Of a DNA stretch of 11,858 nt, positions 1-5,315 are shown piece by piece (positions within the stretch are counted from its first letter, which is position 1; every line of letters begins with the position of its first letter). The notes under the pieces were generated by a model. The model made no database searches. It was not told the DNA's origin and saw only the letters and a list, made by a program, of their open reading frames with translations. A program made the position numbers and the translations under genes. Source of the DNA: an uncultured Campylobacter sp. (GTDB lineage: Bacteria > Campylobacterota > Campylobacteria > Campylobacterales > Campylobacteraceae); the NCBI RefSeq assembly GCF_938045465.1, contig NZ_CALIBF010000175.1, positions 1 through 11,858 of the forward strand, in the 5' to 3' direction.

Positions 1-1
1 T

Positions 2-313
2 GACGATAAATTAAAAGGGGAATTTCAAAAAGAATATAGCGTTGATTATATTATAGAATATCTTAAGAGAGCCGTCTATTACTCGCAGCTAACAGTAGAG
101 CAATATGATGCAGTTTTTGGACGCAAAAAAGTAGAGTATCCATCAAAAGCTGTTATTGAGCTAAATTTTATCGTGAATGCCGATAAAAGCATAAGTTTGT
201 CGGATAAATTTATGGTGACCGAAGATGTTGCCGATGATATTATTAAAACAAGTTCGTTCACTGGTAAAAGGGTGGCAGAAGACGCCTTAGTAATTTTCTA
301 CGAAAGAAAGTAA
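2..313 (+). CDS. 3' end of an unknown protein (partial, 103 residues visible)
   Basis: An open frame enters from the left edge and stops at TAA 311-313, so only the C-terminal 103 residues are visible. The start lies outside the window. I do not recognise the family. The fragment is soluble-looking and charged, with no membrane segment; a motif with YIIEYLKRAVYY near the left edge looks helical, and it ends in FYERK. It is supported as a real gene by its uninterrupted frame and by the strong terminator 14 bases after the stop. Its GC content is about 34% by hand count, well below the roughly 55-63% of the nearby rnhB region, so it may have a different origin. The function cannot be told from this fragment. 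Confidence 0.7.
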   Translation, partial: DDKLKGEFQKEYSVDYIIEYLKRAVYYSQLTVEQYDAVFGRKKVEYPSKAVIELNFIVNADKSISLSDKFMVTEDVADDIIKTSSFTGKRVAEDALVIFYERK

Positions 314-326
314 GCACCTCATCTCG

Positions 327-369
327 CGGCTAAATTTTATAAAATTTTAAAATTTAGCCGCCTTTTTTA
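327..369 (+). terminator. Rho-independent terminator of the partial gene
   Basis: A perfect 12-bp stem pairs CGGCTAAATTTT (327-338) with AAAATTTAGCCG (349-360) around a 10-base loop. It is followed by CC and a run of six T. Its position just after the stop at 313 fits intrinsic termination on the plus strand. Confidence 0.85.
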
Positions 370-434
370 TATCAAAATTTCATTCAAGATTTTACGTGGA
401 TTTTAAATTTAAAGCACGATGCCTTCTCGCCGTC

Positions 435-458
435 AAGGCTAAATTTAAATTTAGCCTT
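435..458. repeat. Perfect 24-bp palindrome
   Basis: AAGGCTAAATTT is followed directly by its exact reverse complement AAATTTAGCCTT. There is no spacer and no downstream T-run, so it does not look like a normal terminator. It could be a symmetric protein-binding site, a cruciform, or a fusion of two copies of the common GGCTAAATTT word. Confidence 0.7.
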
Positions 459-547
459 ATTGCGGTGCGCGGGCTGAATTTACGCTGCGCGGAATTTTAA
501 ATTTTATTCGGACGCGGATAAGCTAGCGAGCCGAGCTTGCGGTTTTA

Positions 548-800
548 GATAAAATTCCGACCTTATACGGACTCTTACGAGATACAAAAGTGCGGGTTAA
601 AATTCCTGCAAGCAGCGCAGGAGTAGTCCATAGCCGTGAGCGCGAGACGGGAGAGGTTCGGTTAAAATTCCGACGAGCTAGCCAAAAAGCGGATTCCGCC
701 CGCCGAAACTAGCGACTCGCCGTATTAACCAAAATTGGAAGTTTGTGCCTTTGGGTATGAGTTTCGGCGCCGTTTGCCTACGGAGTATCGGCCAAAATCG
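548..800. repeat. Degenerate repeats, period about 65 bp
   Basis: Related cores lie at 548-561 (GATAAAATTCCGAC), 596-609 (GTTAAAATTCCTGC), 661-674 (GTTAAAATTCCGAC), 727-740 (AACCAAAATTGGAA) and 791-800 (GCCAAAATCG). The spacings are 48, 65, 66 and about 64 bases. The sequences between them are GC-rich and only loosely alike. This looks like a decayed tandem repeat, but similarity beyond the core is weak. Confidence 0.4.
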
Positions 801-839
801 GCGGTTTTTCCTCGCTGATAAAGCAAGCTTGCTGTCGCG

Positions 840-1403
840 TTAATCAAACAGCGAGGGTTGCAGCGATTTGATCTTGTAGCTCGCGCGGTGAAAAGGCGTG
901 AGCCCGTACCGCTCGATCGCCGCGATGTGTGCGCGCGAGCCGTAACCTTTATTTTGCGCGAAGCCGTATTGCGGGTAGCGCTGCGCGAGCTCATGCATCG
1001 TGCGGTCGCGCGTGACCTTGGCGAGGATGCTCGCCGCGCTTACTTCGGCGATTTGCGCGTCGGCCTTTACGAGCGTCTGAAGCCCGCGTACGCCGAAGGT
1101 TGCGTTGCCGTCGTAGATGATCTGTCCGCTAAAACCCATAAAATGCGCGAGAATCTGCTCAAGCGCCGATCTTAGACATGCGCTGAGTCCGATCTCATCG
1201 ACCTGCGCGCTTGAAATTTCGACGATTTTGTAGCACGAGTTTTCGATGATCTGGGCGTAGAGCTCCTCGCGGCGCTTTTCGCTTAGCTTTTTACTATCGG
1301 CAAGGCCTGCGATCTCGCGCCGCAGCACGCAGCCCGCGACGCAAAGCGGCCCCGCAAGACAGCCGCGCCCAGCCTCGTCGATGCCGCAAATCTGCCCGCT
1401 CAC
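840..1403 (-). CDS. rnhB: Ribonuclease HII
   Basis: RNase HII cuts the RNA strand of RNA:DNA hybrids and single ribonucleotides misincorporated in DNA, acting in the cytoplasm. The protein has 187 residues, a usual length. The family signature GIDEAGRG is at residues 7-14. By alignment from memory the DEDD metal-binding acidic residues are D9, E10, D98 (in YDGN) and D115 (in VKAD). The block SAASILAKVTRD (122-133) and the GYGS segment near 153-156 are also typical. Translation begins at GTG 1401-1403, preceded by AAAGGA with a 6-base gap. The start overlaps the stop of the upstream RDD gene by four bases (GTGA), so the two are probably translationally coupled. It is the last gene of the frr-pyrE-RDD-rnhB block. 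Confidence 0.95.
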   Translation of the reverse strand: MSGQICGIDEAGRGCLAGPLCVAGCVLRREIAGLADSKKLSEKRREELYAQIIENSCYKIVEISSAQVDEIGLSACLRSALEQILAHFMGFSGQIIYDGNATFGVRGLQTLVKADAQIAEVSAASILAKVTRDRTMHELAQRYPQYGFAQNKGYGSRAHIAAIERYGLTPFHRASYKIKSLQPSLFD

Positions 1404-1825
1404 TGCGCGTCCTTTCGCACGACGGGCACGGCTCCGCTTAGCAGGTCGTGTAAATTTAATCTATCTTTGCGAAAAAAGCAGATCAAAAGCCCCACGACGC
1501 TAAAGCCCGCAAATACGAAGTACGCAAAGCGCGCTAAGGCTCTAAAGAAGCTTACTTTGCGTCCGCTACGAATGTCGATGAGATAAAGCCCCGCGAGCTT
1601 ATAGCCCGGAGTCTGAGCGCAGCGAGCATAAAATGCTGCGCAAATAGCGCCGTAAGCAAGCCAGATAAGCGCGATCGCGGCTTGGTTGCGCCACAGAGCC
1701 TCTTTTGAGCCCAAGACGAGATAGGTAACGCTGTAAAATAGGGGCATCGCGATGATGAAAAGATCGACGATGAAGGCCTTTATGCGCAGAAAAATCGGTG
1801 AAATCTTAGCTTTTTGTTTTACCAT
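1400..1825 (-). CDS. RDD-family inner-membrane protein
   Basis: A 141-residue membrane protein with about three hydrophobic segments (roughly 14-37, 48-68 and 98-118). It fits the RDD family. Conserved R14 and D21 lie at the first segment. TPGYKLAGLYLID (72-84), followed by a basic turn and VSFFRALARF, matches the family's middle motif. LNLHDLLSGAVPV near the C-terminus matches its end. RDD proteins are poorly understood, and some have been linked to ion or sodium exchange; nothing here fixes a substrate. The ATG at 1823-1825 has only a weak GGA upstream. A 103-base gap with a nested inverted repeat separates it from pyrE, while it overlaps rnhB by four bases. The family call is firm and the function is open. 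Confidence 0.85.
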   Translation of the reverse strand: MVKQKAKISPIFLRIKAFIVDLFIIAMPLFYSVTYLVLGSKEALWRNQAAIALIWLAYGAICAAFYARCAQTPGYKLAGLYLIDIRSGRKVSFFRALARFAYFVFAGFSVVGLLICFFRKDRLNLHDLLSGAVPVVRKDAQ

Positions 1826-1838
1826 TTCGATCCGTTTT

Positions 1839-1898
1839 AGATTAAATTTTAAAATTCCGGCGCGCTAAATTTAGAGCCGAGAGGATAAAATTTAATCT
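1839..1898. repeat. Nested inverted repeat between pyrE and the RDD gene
   Basis: AGATTAAATTTTA (1839-1851) and TAAAATTTAATCT (1886-1898) form a perfect 13-bp inverted repeat with 34 bases between. Inside it CGGC (1858-1861) can pair with GCCG (1876-1879) around the palindrome CTAAATTTAG (1865-1874). In the mRNA it would lie after the pyrE stop and before the RDD start. There is no T-run, so attenuation, RNA processing or mRNA stabilisation are possible, but none is shown. Confidence 0.55.
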
Positions 1899-1928
1899 CG
1901 TTGCGGTTTGTTAGCAGCAAATCGGCGC

Positions 1929-2540
1929 CTAGTTTCCGCGACTGCCGGGCTTGATCGCCTTGCTTCCGGCAGCGCAAAGCGGGCAGGTCGCGGGCTCGTA
2001 AATTTCAAACTCGAAATTGCCTAGCGCAAAAAACGGCTTATCCGCGGGCAGCTTGGCGCCAGCCTTAGCGACGCTGCCCGCTAAATTTGCGACCTTGCAA
2101 AATCCGCGATTGGCAAGCGCGGCAAAGCCCACGACCTCTCCGCCGAGGTTTTCGATGAGCCTGGCGCTCTCAAGAGCCGAGCCGCCCGTCGTGATGATGT
2201 CTTCGCAGACGATAAATCTCTCGCCCTTATGCACTTCAAAGCCGCGGCGCAGGCTCATTACGCGATCTACGCGCTCGGTAAATATGAAACGCTTTTTTGC
2301 CGCGCGAGCTAGCTCGTAGCCCGCTAAAATTCCGCCCAGCGCGGGCGAGCAGACGCTGTCAAACTCCACGCCCGCTTTTTCGATGATAGCGGCGAGTTCG
2401 TCTGCAAGCTGTCCCGCGAGCCGCGGATCCTCAAGTACTTTGGCGCTTTGCAGATAAAATTCCGAGTGGTTGCCGCTTGAAAGCAGAAAATGCCCTCGCA
2501 GATATGCGCCGCAGTCGCGATAGATTTTTTCTATATTCAC
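1929..2540 (-). CDS. pyrE: Orotate phosphoribosyltransferase
   Basis: PyrE joins orotate to PRPP to give orotidine 5'-monophosphate, the fifth step of de novo UMP synthesis, in the cytoplasm. The protein has 203 residues, near the family norm. The PRPP-binding motif VCEDIITTGGSAL spans about 111-123. RRGFEVHKGE (98-107) fits the flexible catalytic loop with its lysine. LLSSGNHSEFYLQ (19-31) fits the substrate-binding N-terminal region. The C-terminal tail carries CPLC (186-189), which may bind metal or be structural. The start is GTG 2538-2540, only three bases after the frr stop, with an AAGG sequence upstream, so it is almost certainly expressed from the frr transcript. Gene order frr-pyrE is as I remember it from C. 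jejuni. Confidence 0.95.
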   Translation of the reverse strand: MNIEKIYRDCGAYLRGHFLLSSGNHSEFYLQSAKVLEDPRLAGQLADELAAIIEKAGVEFDSVCSPALGGILAGYELARAAKKRFIFTERVDRVMSLRRGFEVHKGERFIVCEDIITTGGSALESARLIENLGGEVVGFAALANRGFCKVANLAGSVAKAGAKLPADKPFFALGNFEFEIYEPATCPLCAAGSKAIKPGSRGN

Positions 2541-2543
2541 AGC

Positions 2544-3101
2544 TCAAACCTTCAAAAGCTCGGCTTCTTTGGCCTTGACTGCGTCGTCGATCTTGGCGGA
2601 GTAAGAGTCGGTGATCTTTTGCACCTCGTCGTAGCCCTTTTTGGCGTCGTCTTCGGAGATCGCTTTGTCTTTTTCGAGCTTTTTGATTTCGTCGTTAGCG
2701 TCTTTGCGGACGTTGCGAATGCCGATTTTGGCCTTCTCGCCCATCGCTTTTGCTTTTTTAGCGTTTTCTTGGCGTTGCTCGACCGTCATCGGTGGGAAAA
2801 ATAGCTTTACGCTCTCGCCGTCGTTAGTCGGATTGACGCCGATATTTGCCGCTGCGATCGCGCTTTCGATCGCCTTTAGCATCGGCTTTTCCCACGGCGT
2901 GATCGAGATCGTAACCGCATCGGTCGAAAGGACGGTCGCGACCTGATTTAGCGGAGTTTGCGAGCCGTAATAATCCACGAAAATATGATCCAGGATCGCC
3001 ACGCTCACTTTGCCGGTGCGTAGCGTCGTAAAGTCCTTTTTCAAAGCCTCGATAGCTCGATCGCCGTTTGCTCTTTGCTCTTTGTAGATAGCTTCTAGCA
3101 T
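2544..3101 (-). CDS. frr: Ribosome recycling factor
   Basis: RRF works with EF-G to split post-termination ribosomes after each round of translation. The 185-residue length is exactly usual. The N-terminal helix includes LKKDFTTLRTGKVSVAILD (about 20-38), which contains the conserved LRTG-type segment. The middle beta domain holds SITPWEKPMLKAIESAI, and the long C-terminal helices carry IGIRNVRKDANDEIKKLEKD, a very conserved stretch. ATG 3099-3101 has AAAGGA upstream with a 6-base gap. A TATAAT box at 3129-3134 gives a short leader. It is the first gene of the minus-strand operon leading to pyrE, the RDD gene and rnhB. Confidence 0.97.
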   Translation of the reverse strand: MLEAIYKEQRANGDRAIEALKKDFTTLRTGKVSVAILDHIFVDYYGSQTPLNQVATVLSTDAVTISITPWEKPMLKAIESAIAAANIGVNPTNDGESVKLFFPPMTVEQRQENAKKAKAMGEKAKIGIRNVRKDANDEIKKLEKDKAISEDDAKKGYDEVQKITDSYSAKIDDAVKAKEAELLKV

Positions 3102-3128
3102 TCAAATCCTTTAAATAAAATTTGCGGA

Positions 3129-3134
3129 ATTATA
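3129..3134 (-). promoter_or_regulatory. -10 box of the frr operon promoter
   Basis: Minus-strand TATAAT lies 27 bases before the frr ATG. A run of seven T lies upstream of it (minus-strand sense) in place of a clear -35 box, which is typical of sigma-70 promoters in Campylobacter. Confidence 0.55.
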
Positions 3135-3156
3135 GCGTTAAAAAAATAAGAATAGC

Positions 3157-3187
3157 ATTTAAAAGCGCGGATTTTGCGCTTTTAAAT
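3157..3187 (-). terminator. Probable terminator after secG
   Basis: ATTTAAAAGCGC (3157-3168) pairs perfectly with GCGCTTTTAAAT (3176-3187) around a 7-base loop, 15 bases past the secG stop. On the minus strand the T-rich run comes about 10 bases after the stem rather than directly, so termination may be partial and some transcripts may run on into frr. Confidence 0.5.
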
Positions 3188-3202
3188 TTTAAAATTTAGA
3201 GT

Positions 3203-3724
3203 TTATTTGGTTGTGTTTTGATCTGCGGAAGCGGCGCTGGCATTGGTATCACTTGATGCTTGCGACCGAGCAGGCGCGCTAGCTGCGGCGGTATCGGTAG
3301 CAGGAGCTGCGGGCGCTTCGATTTTCGTATCCGTCGCATTGGTCTCGCTGCTAATTATGGAATTTGACTCGGTGCTTGCCGGAGCGAAATTAGGCTTTGC
3401 ACTAGAAGCTGGTATGGACGGCACGCCAGGGACAGCGTTTGGCACGGATTTAGTAGCATTTGCTTCGATCTTTACGCGATCGACGACAGAAGATTTAGCA
3501 TCTTGCTGATAGAAATACGCAAGCACGAGTGTATTTATCACAAATAAAATTCCCATCGCGGCGGTAAATTTAGCCAAAAACCCCGCCGGGCCCTTCGCTC
3601 CGAATAAGCTTTCGTTGCTTCCGCTGTATGCGCCAAGCCCTATGGATGAGCTTTTTTGCAGCAGGACGGAGATCGTAATTATCACGGCGAAGACGACTTG
3701 TAAAACCAAAAATAATGTTGTCAC
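3203..3724 (-). CDS. secG: SecG preprotein translocase subunit with a long C-terminal tail
   Basis: SecG is the small helper subunit of the SecYEG protein-export channel in the inner membrane. Two membrane helices (about 3-23 and 51-72) flank the conserved loop LLQKSSSIGLGAYSGSNESL (21-40) and LFGAKGPAGFLAK, which matches the family. The core ends near residue 76. The remaining 97 residues form a low-complexity tail rich in Ala, Ser, Thr, Pro, Asn and Asp, so the protein is 173 residues against about 110 in E. coli. By known SecG topology that tail should be periplasmic. Translation starts at GTG 3722-3724, with AAAAGG upstream at a rather long gap. It has its own -10 box, apart from frr. Gene identity is firm; the tail's role is unknown. 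Confidence 0.92.
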   Translation of the reverse strand: MTTLFLVLQVVFAVIITISVLLQKSSSIGLGAYSGSNESLFGAKGPAGFLAKFTAAMGILFVINTLVLAYFYQQDAKSSVVDRVKIEANATKSVPNAVPGVPSIPASSAKPNFAPASTESNSIISSETNATDTKIEAPAAPATDTAAASAPARSQASSDTNASAASADQNTTK

Positions 3725-3756
3725 TATAAAAACCTTTTGAAAAAATTGAATTTGCG

Positions 3757-3762
3757 ATTATA
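3757..3762 (-). promoter_or_regulatory. -10 box of the secG promoter
   Basis: Minus-strand TATAAT lies 32 bases before the secG GTG, in AT-rich sequence without a clear -35 box. It sits between the hairpin following the Bax-inhibitor-like gene and secG, so secG is probably transcribed separately. Confidence 0.55.
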
Positions 3763-3793
3763 ATAAAAGATTTATAAATTTTAAGTTAAGAGT

Positions 3794-3812
3794 GCACCGC
3801 ACGAAGCGGTGC
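3794..3812 (-). terminator. Probable terminator of the Bax-inhibitor-like gene
   Basis: GCACCGC (3794-3800) pairs with GCGGTGC (3806-3812) around a 5-base loop, starting 7 bases past the stop. The minus-strand sequence after the stem has only scattered T, so this is a plausible but weak intrinsic terminator. Confidence 0.5.
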
Positions 3813-3819
3813 GTAAAAT

Positions 3820-4515
3820 TTAGTCTCTACTTGCGCCGAAAATTCTTAGCAGCGAAAGGAAGAGGTTGTAGATGTTTAGATACATATCTACGGCAGCCAT
3901 TATCGGTGAAGTGTAGGTGCCGTTTATAATATTTTTAGTATCGTAGATGATATACATCGAAAAGATTAAAGCCGAAAAAGCTGAAATCGCTATATCAAGC
4001 ACGGTGCTTTTGAAAAAGAAGTAGTTCAAAAGGCTTAGCACGATAATAGCCACAAGCGATACCAATAGCGGTTTGCCCCAAGAGTCGAAATTTGTCTTTG
4101 TATTCATCGCATAAACGGTAAGAGCACCGAAAGTAATCGCCGTAGCCACAAACGCATGTGTTACCACATCTCCGGCACCCGCTGCGATATAAATAGCGAT
4201 CAATTTACCTAGAGTAAGACCGGTAATAAAGGTAAATGCAAAAAGCAAAACCAGCGCGATCGTGTTGGCGCCGCGATTTACGGCTGCCTGCATACCGAAG
4301 ATCAGCCCCATTAAAACTACCAGATATAAAATCGGATGAAGAGCCAAGCTCACGCCGAAACTCATCGCCACAAAAGCCCCTGCCGCCGCAGCTATCATCG
4401 AAGCGGTTAGAAGCGCGTAGGTTTGTTTAATGGTCTGAGAGATTCGTCCTTGTTCTAGTGATGCGTCCGATAGTTCATAGCCGTCCGCGTAATTTCGTCT
4501 GTCGTATAGACTCAT
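3820..4515 (-). CDS. Bax inhibitor-1 / YccA-family membrane protein
   Basis: A 231-residue inner-membrane protein with about seven hydrophobic helices between residues 33 and 227 and a charged N-terminal tail of about 25 residues. It fits the Bax inhibitor-1 (TMBIM/UPF0005) family. The last two helices carry IYDTKNII (190-197) and DMYLNIYNLFLSLLRIFG (210-227), the family's most conserved end. D192 and D210 are likely counterparts of the aspartate pair that controls the calcium-leak pore in the Bacillus homologue; this is an alignment by eye. E. coli relatives are tied to membrane proteostasis with FtsH. ATG 4513-4515 has a strong AAGGAG upstream. It is followed by its own hairpin and is probably a single-gene unit divergent from the carbonic anhydrase operon. 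Confidence 0.9.
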   Translation of the reverse strand: MSLYDRRNYADGYELSDASLEQGRISQTIKQTYALLTASMIAAAAGAFVAMSFGVSLALHPILYLVVLMGLIFGMQAAVNRGANTIALVLLFAFTFITGLTLGKLIAIYIAAGAGDVVTHAFVATAITFGALTVYAMNTKTNFDSWGKPLLVSLVAIIVLSLLNYFFFKSTVLDIAISAFSALIFSMYIIYDTKNIINGTYTSPIMAAVDMYLNIYNLFLSLLRIFGASRD

Positions 4516-4567
4516 ATCTTTCTCCTTCTTTTGATTTATGAGCGGGGAGTTTAGCGAAAATTTGGTA

Positions 4568-4573
4568 AATATA
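4568..4573 (-). promoter_or_regulatory. Possible -10 box of the Bax-inhibitor-like gene
   Basis: Minus-strand TATATT lies 52 bases before the ATG at 4515 in a very AT-rich stretch. Several overlapping AT-rich hexamers could serve, so the exact box is uncertain. Confidence 0.35.
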
Positions 4574-4616
4574 TAATTAAAAATTCGCAGAATTCTATCT
4601 ATTTATGAAAGTAATA

Positions 4617-4622
4617 TATAAT
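4617..4622 (+). promoter_or_regulatory. -10 box of the carbonic anhydrase operon promoter
   Basis: TATAAT lies 24 bases before the ATG at 4647, which would give a leader of about 18 bases. The strong site AAGGAG (4636-4641) sits 5 bases before the ATG. No TTGACA-like -35 box is visible, as is usual in Campylobacter. This probably drives all four genes up to 8292. Confidence 0.6.
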
Positions 4623-4646
4623 TCCCGACTTTTTTAAGGAGAAAGT

Positions 4647-5315
4647 ATGCCCAGCCAGTTAATAAATGGAGCTATTAAATTTATGGAAGAAAATTTTGCC
4701 GAGCATGCCGAGCTTTTCGGAAGTCTGGCAAATCATCAAAAGCCCCACACGCTTTTTATCGGCTGCTCCGACTCGCGCGTGGTGCCAAGCCTAATCACTT
4801 CGACGCTTCCAGGAGAGCTTTTCGTCGTGCGAAATATCGCAAACGTCGTTCCTCCATACCGCATTAGCGAGGAATTTTTAGCGACTACCTCAGCGATTGA
4901 ATACGCGCTGTATTCGCTAAATATCAAAAATATCATCGTTTGCGGGCACAGCAACTGCGGGGGCTGCGCGGCGCTGTTTTATGACGCAAAAAAGCTTGAA
5001 AAAATTCCAAACGTAAGGCGCTGGCTAAATTTAATGCAGCCTGTAAAAGACGAGGTCGAAAAGCTCAAAGATCTCGGCGCCGATAAGCGCGAGTGGATCA
5101 CCGAGCGGCTAAATATTATAAATTCCATGCAAAATTTACTTAGCTTTCCTGGCATCAAAGACGCCTATAAAAACGGCGAGATTAAAATTTACGGCTGGCA
5201 CTACGTCATCGAAACGGGCGAACTATTCAACTACGACGACGAAGGCGCGCATTTTACGCTATTAAATAAGGGAATGGATTATGAAAAAATCTATAATCAG
5301 CTTTTTAACGATTAG
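4647..5315 (+). CDS. canB: Beta-class carbonic anhydrase
   Basis: This zinc enzyme interconverts CO2 and bicarbonate in the cytoplasm, supplying bicarbonate to carboxylases and helping growth at low CO2. All beta-class residues are visible: C40-S-D42-S-R44 and H101 with C104 in HSNCGGC. C40, H101 and C104 should hold zinc, with D42 and R44 as the catalytic dyad. Length is 222 residues, normal for the class, and there is no signal peptide. ATG 4647 has AAGGAG 5 bases upstream. The last 35 bases overlap the start of the MscS gene. From memory the gene sits at the same place as C. jejuni Cj0237, called CanB; the older name cynT is not justified because no cyanase is present here. Confidence 0.95.
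   Translation: MPSQLINGAIKFMEENFAEHAELFGSLANHQKPHTLFIGCSDSRVVPSLITSTLPGELFVVRNIANVVPPYRISEEFLATTSAIEYALYSLNIKNIIVCGHSNCGGCAALFYDAKKLEKIPNVRRWLNLMQPVKDEVEKLKDLGADKREWITERLNIINSMQNLLSFPGIKDAYKNGEIKIYGWHYVIETGELFNYDDEGAHFTLLNKGMDYEKIYNQLFND

Larger units (their letters stand above)
370..839. other. Gene-free stretch with palindromes and degenerate repeats
   Basis: No frame here has a credible start, ribosome binding site or family likeness. The stretch holds a perfect 24-bp palindrome (435-458), several copies of a TAAAATTCC-like core roughly 65 bases apart (548-800), and a 12-bp palindrome AGCAAGCTTGCT (822-833). That palindrome sits in the loop of an inverted repeat, CCTCGCTG at 810-817 with CAGCGAGG at 849-856, at the 3' end of rnhB. 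This repeat lacks a T-run on the rnhB strand, so it is not a standard terminator for that gene. Confidence 0.6.

Noticed and set aside
79..261. 60-codon minus-strand frame
   Set aside because: It lies opposite the plus-strand partial gene, which is open to the edge and followed by a terminator.
650..676. Possible tRNA T-arm (GGTTCGGTTAAAATTCCG)
   Set aside because: No matching acceptor stem, anticodon arm or D-arm nearby; it is one of the degenerate repeat cores.
725..994. 89-codon minus-strand frame
   Set aside because: It overlaps the 3' end of rnhB in another frame, is rich in Arg/Ser as shadow frames are, and matches no family.
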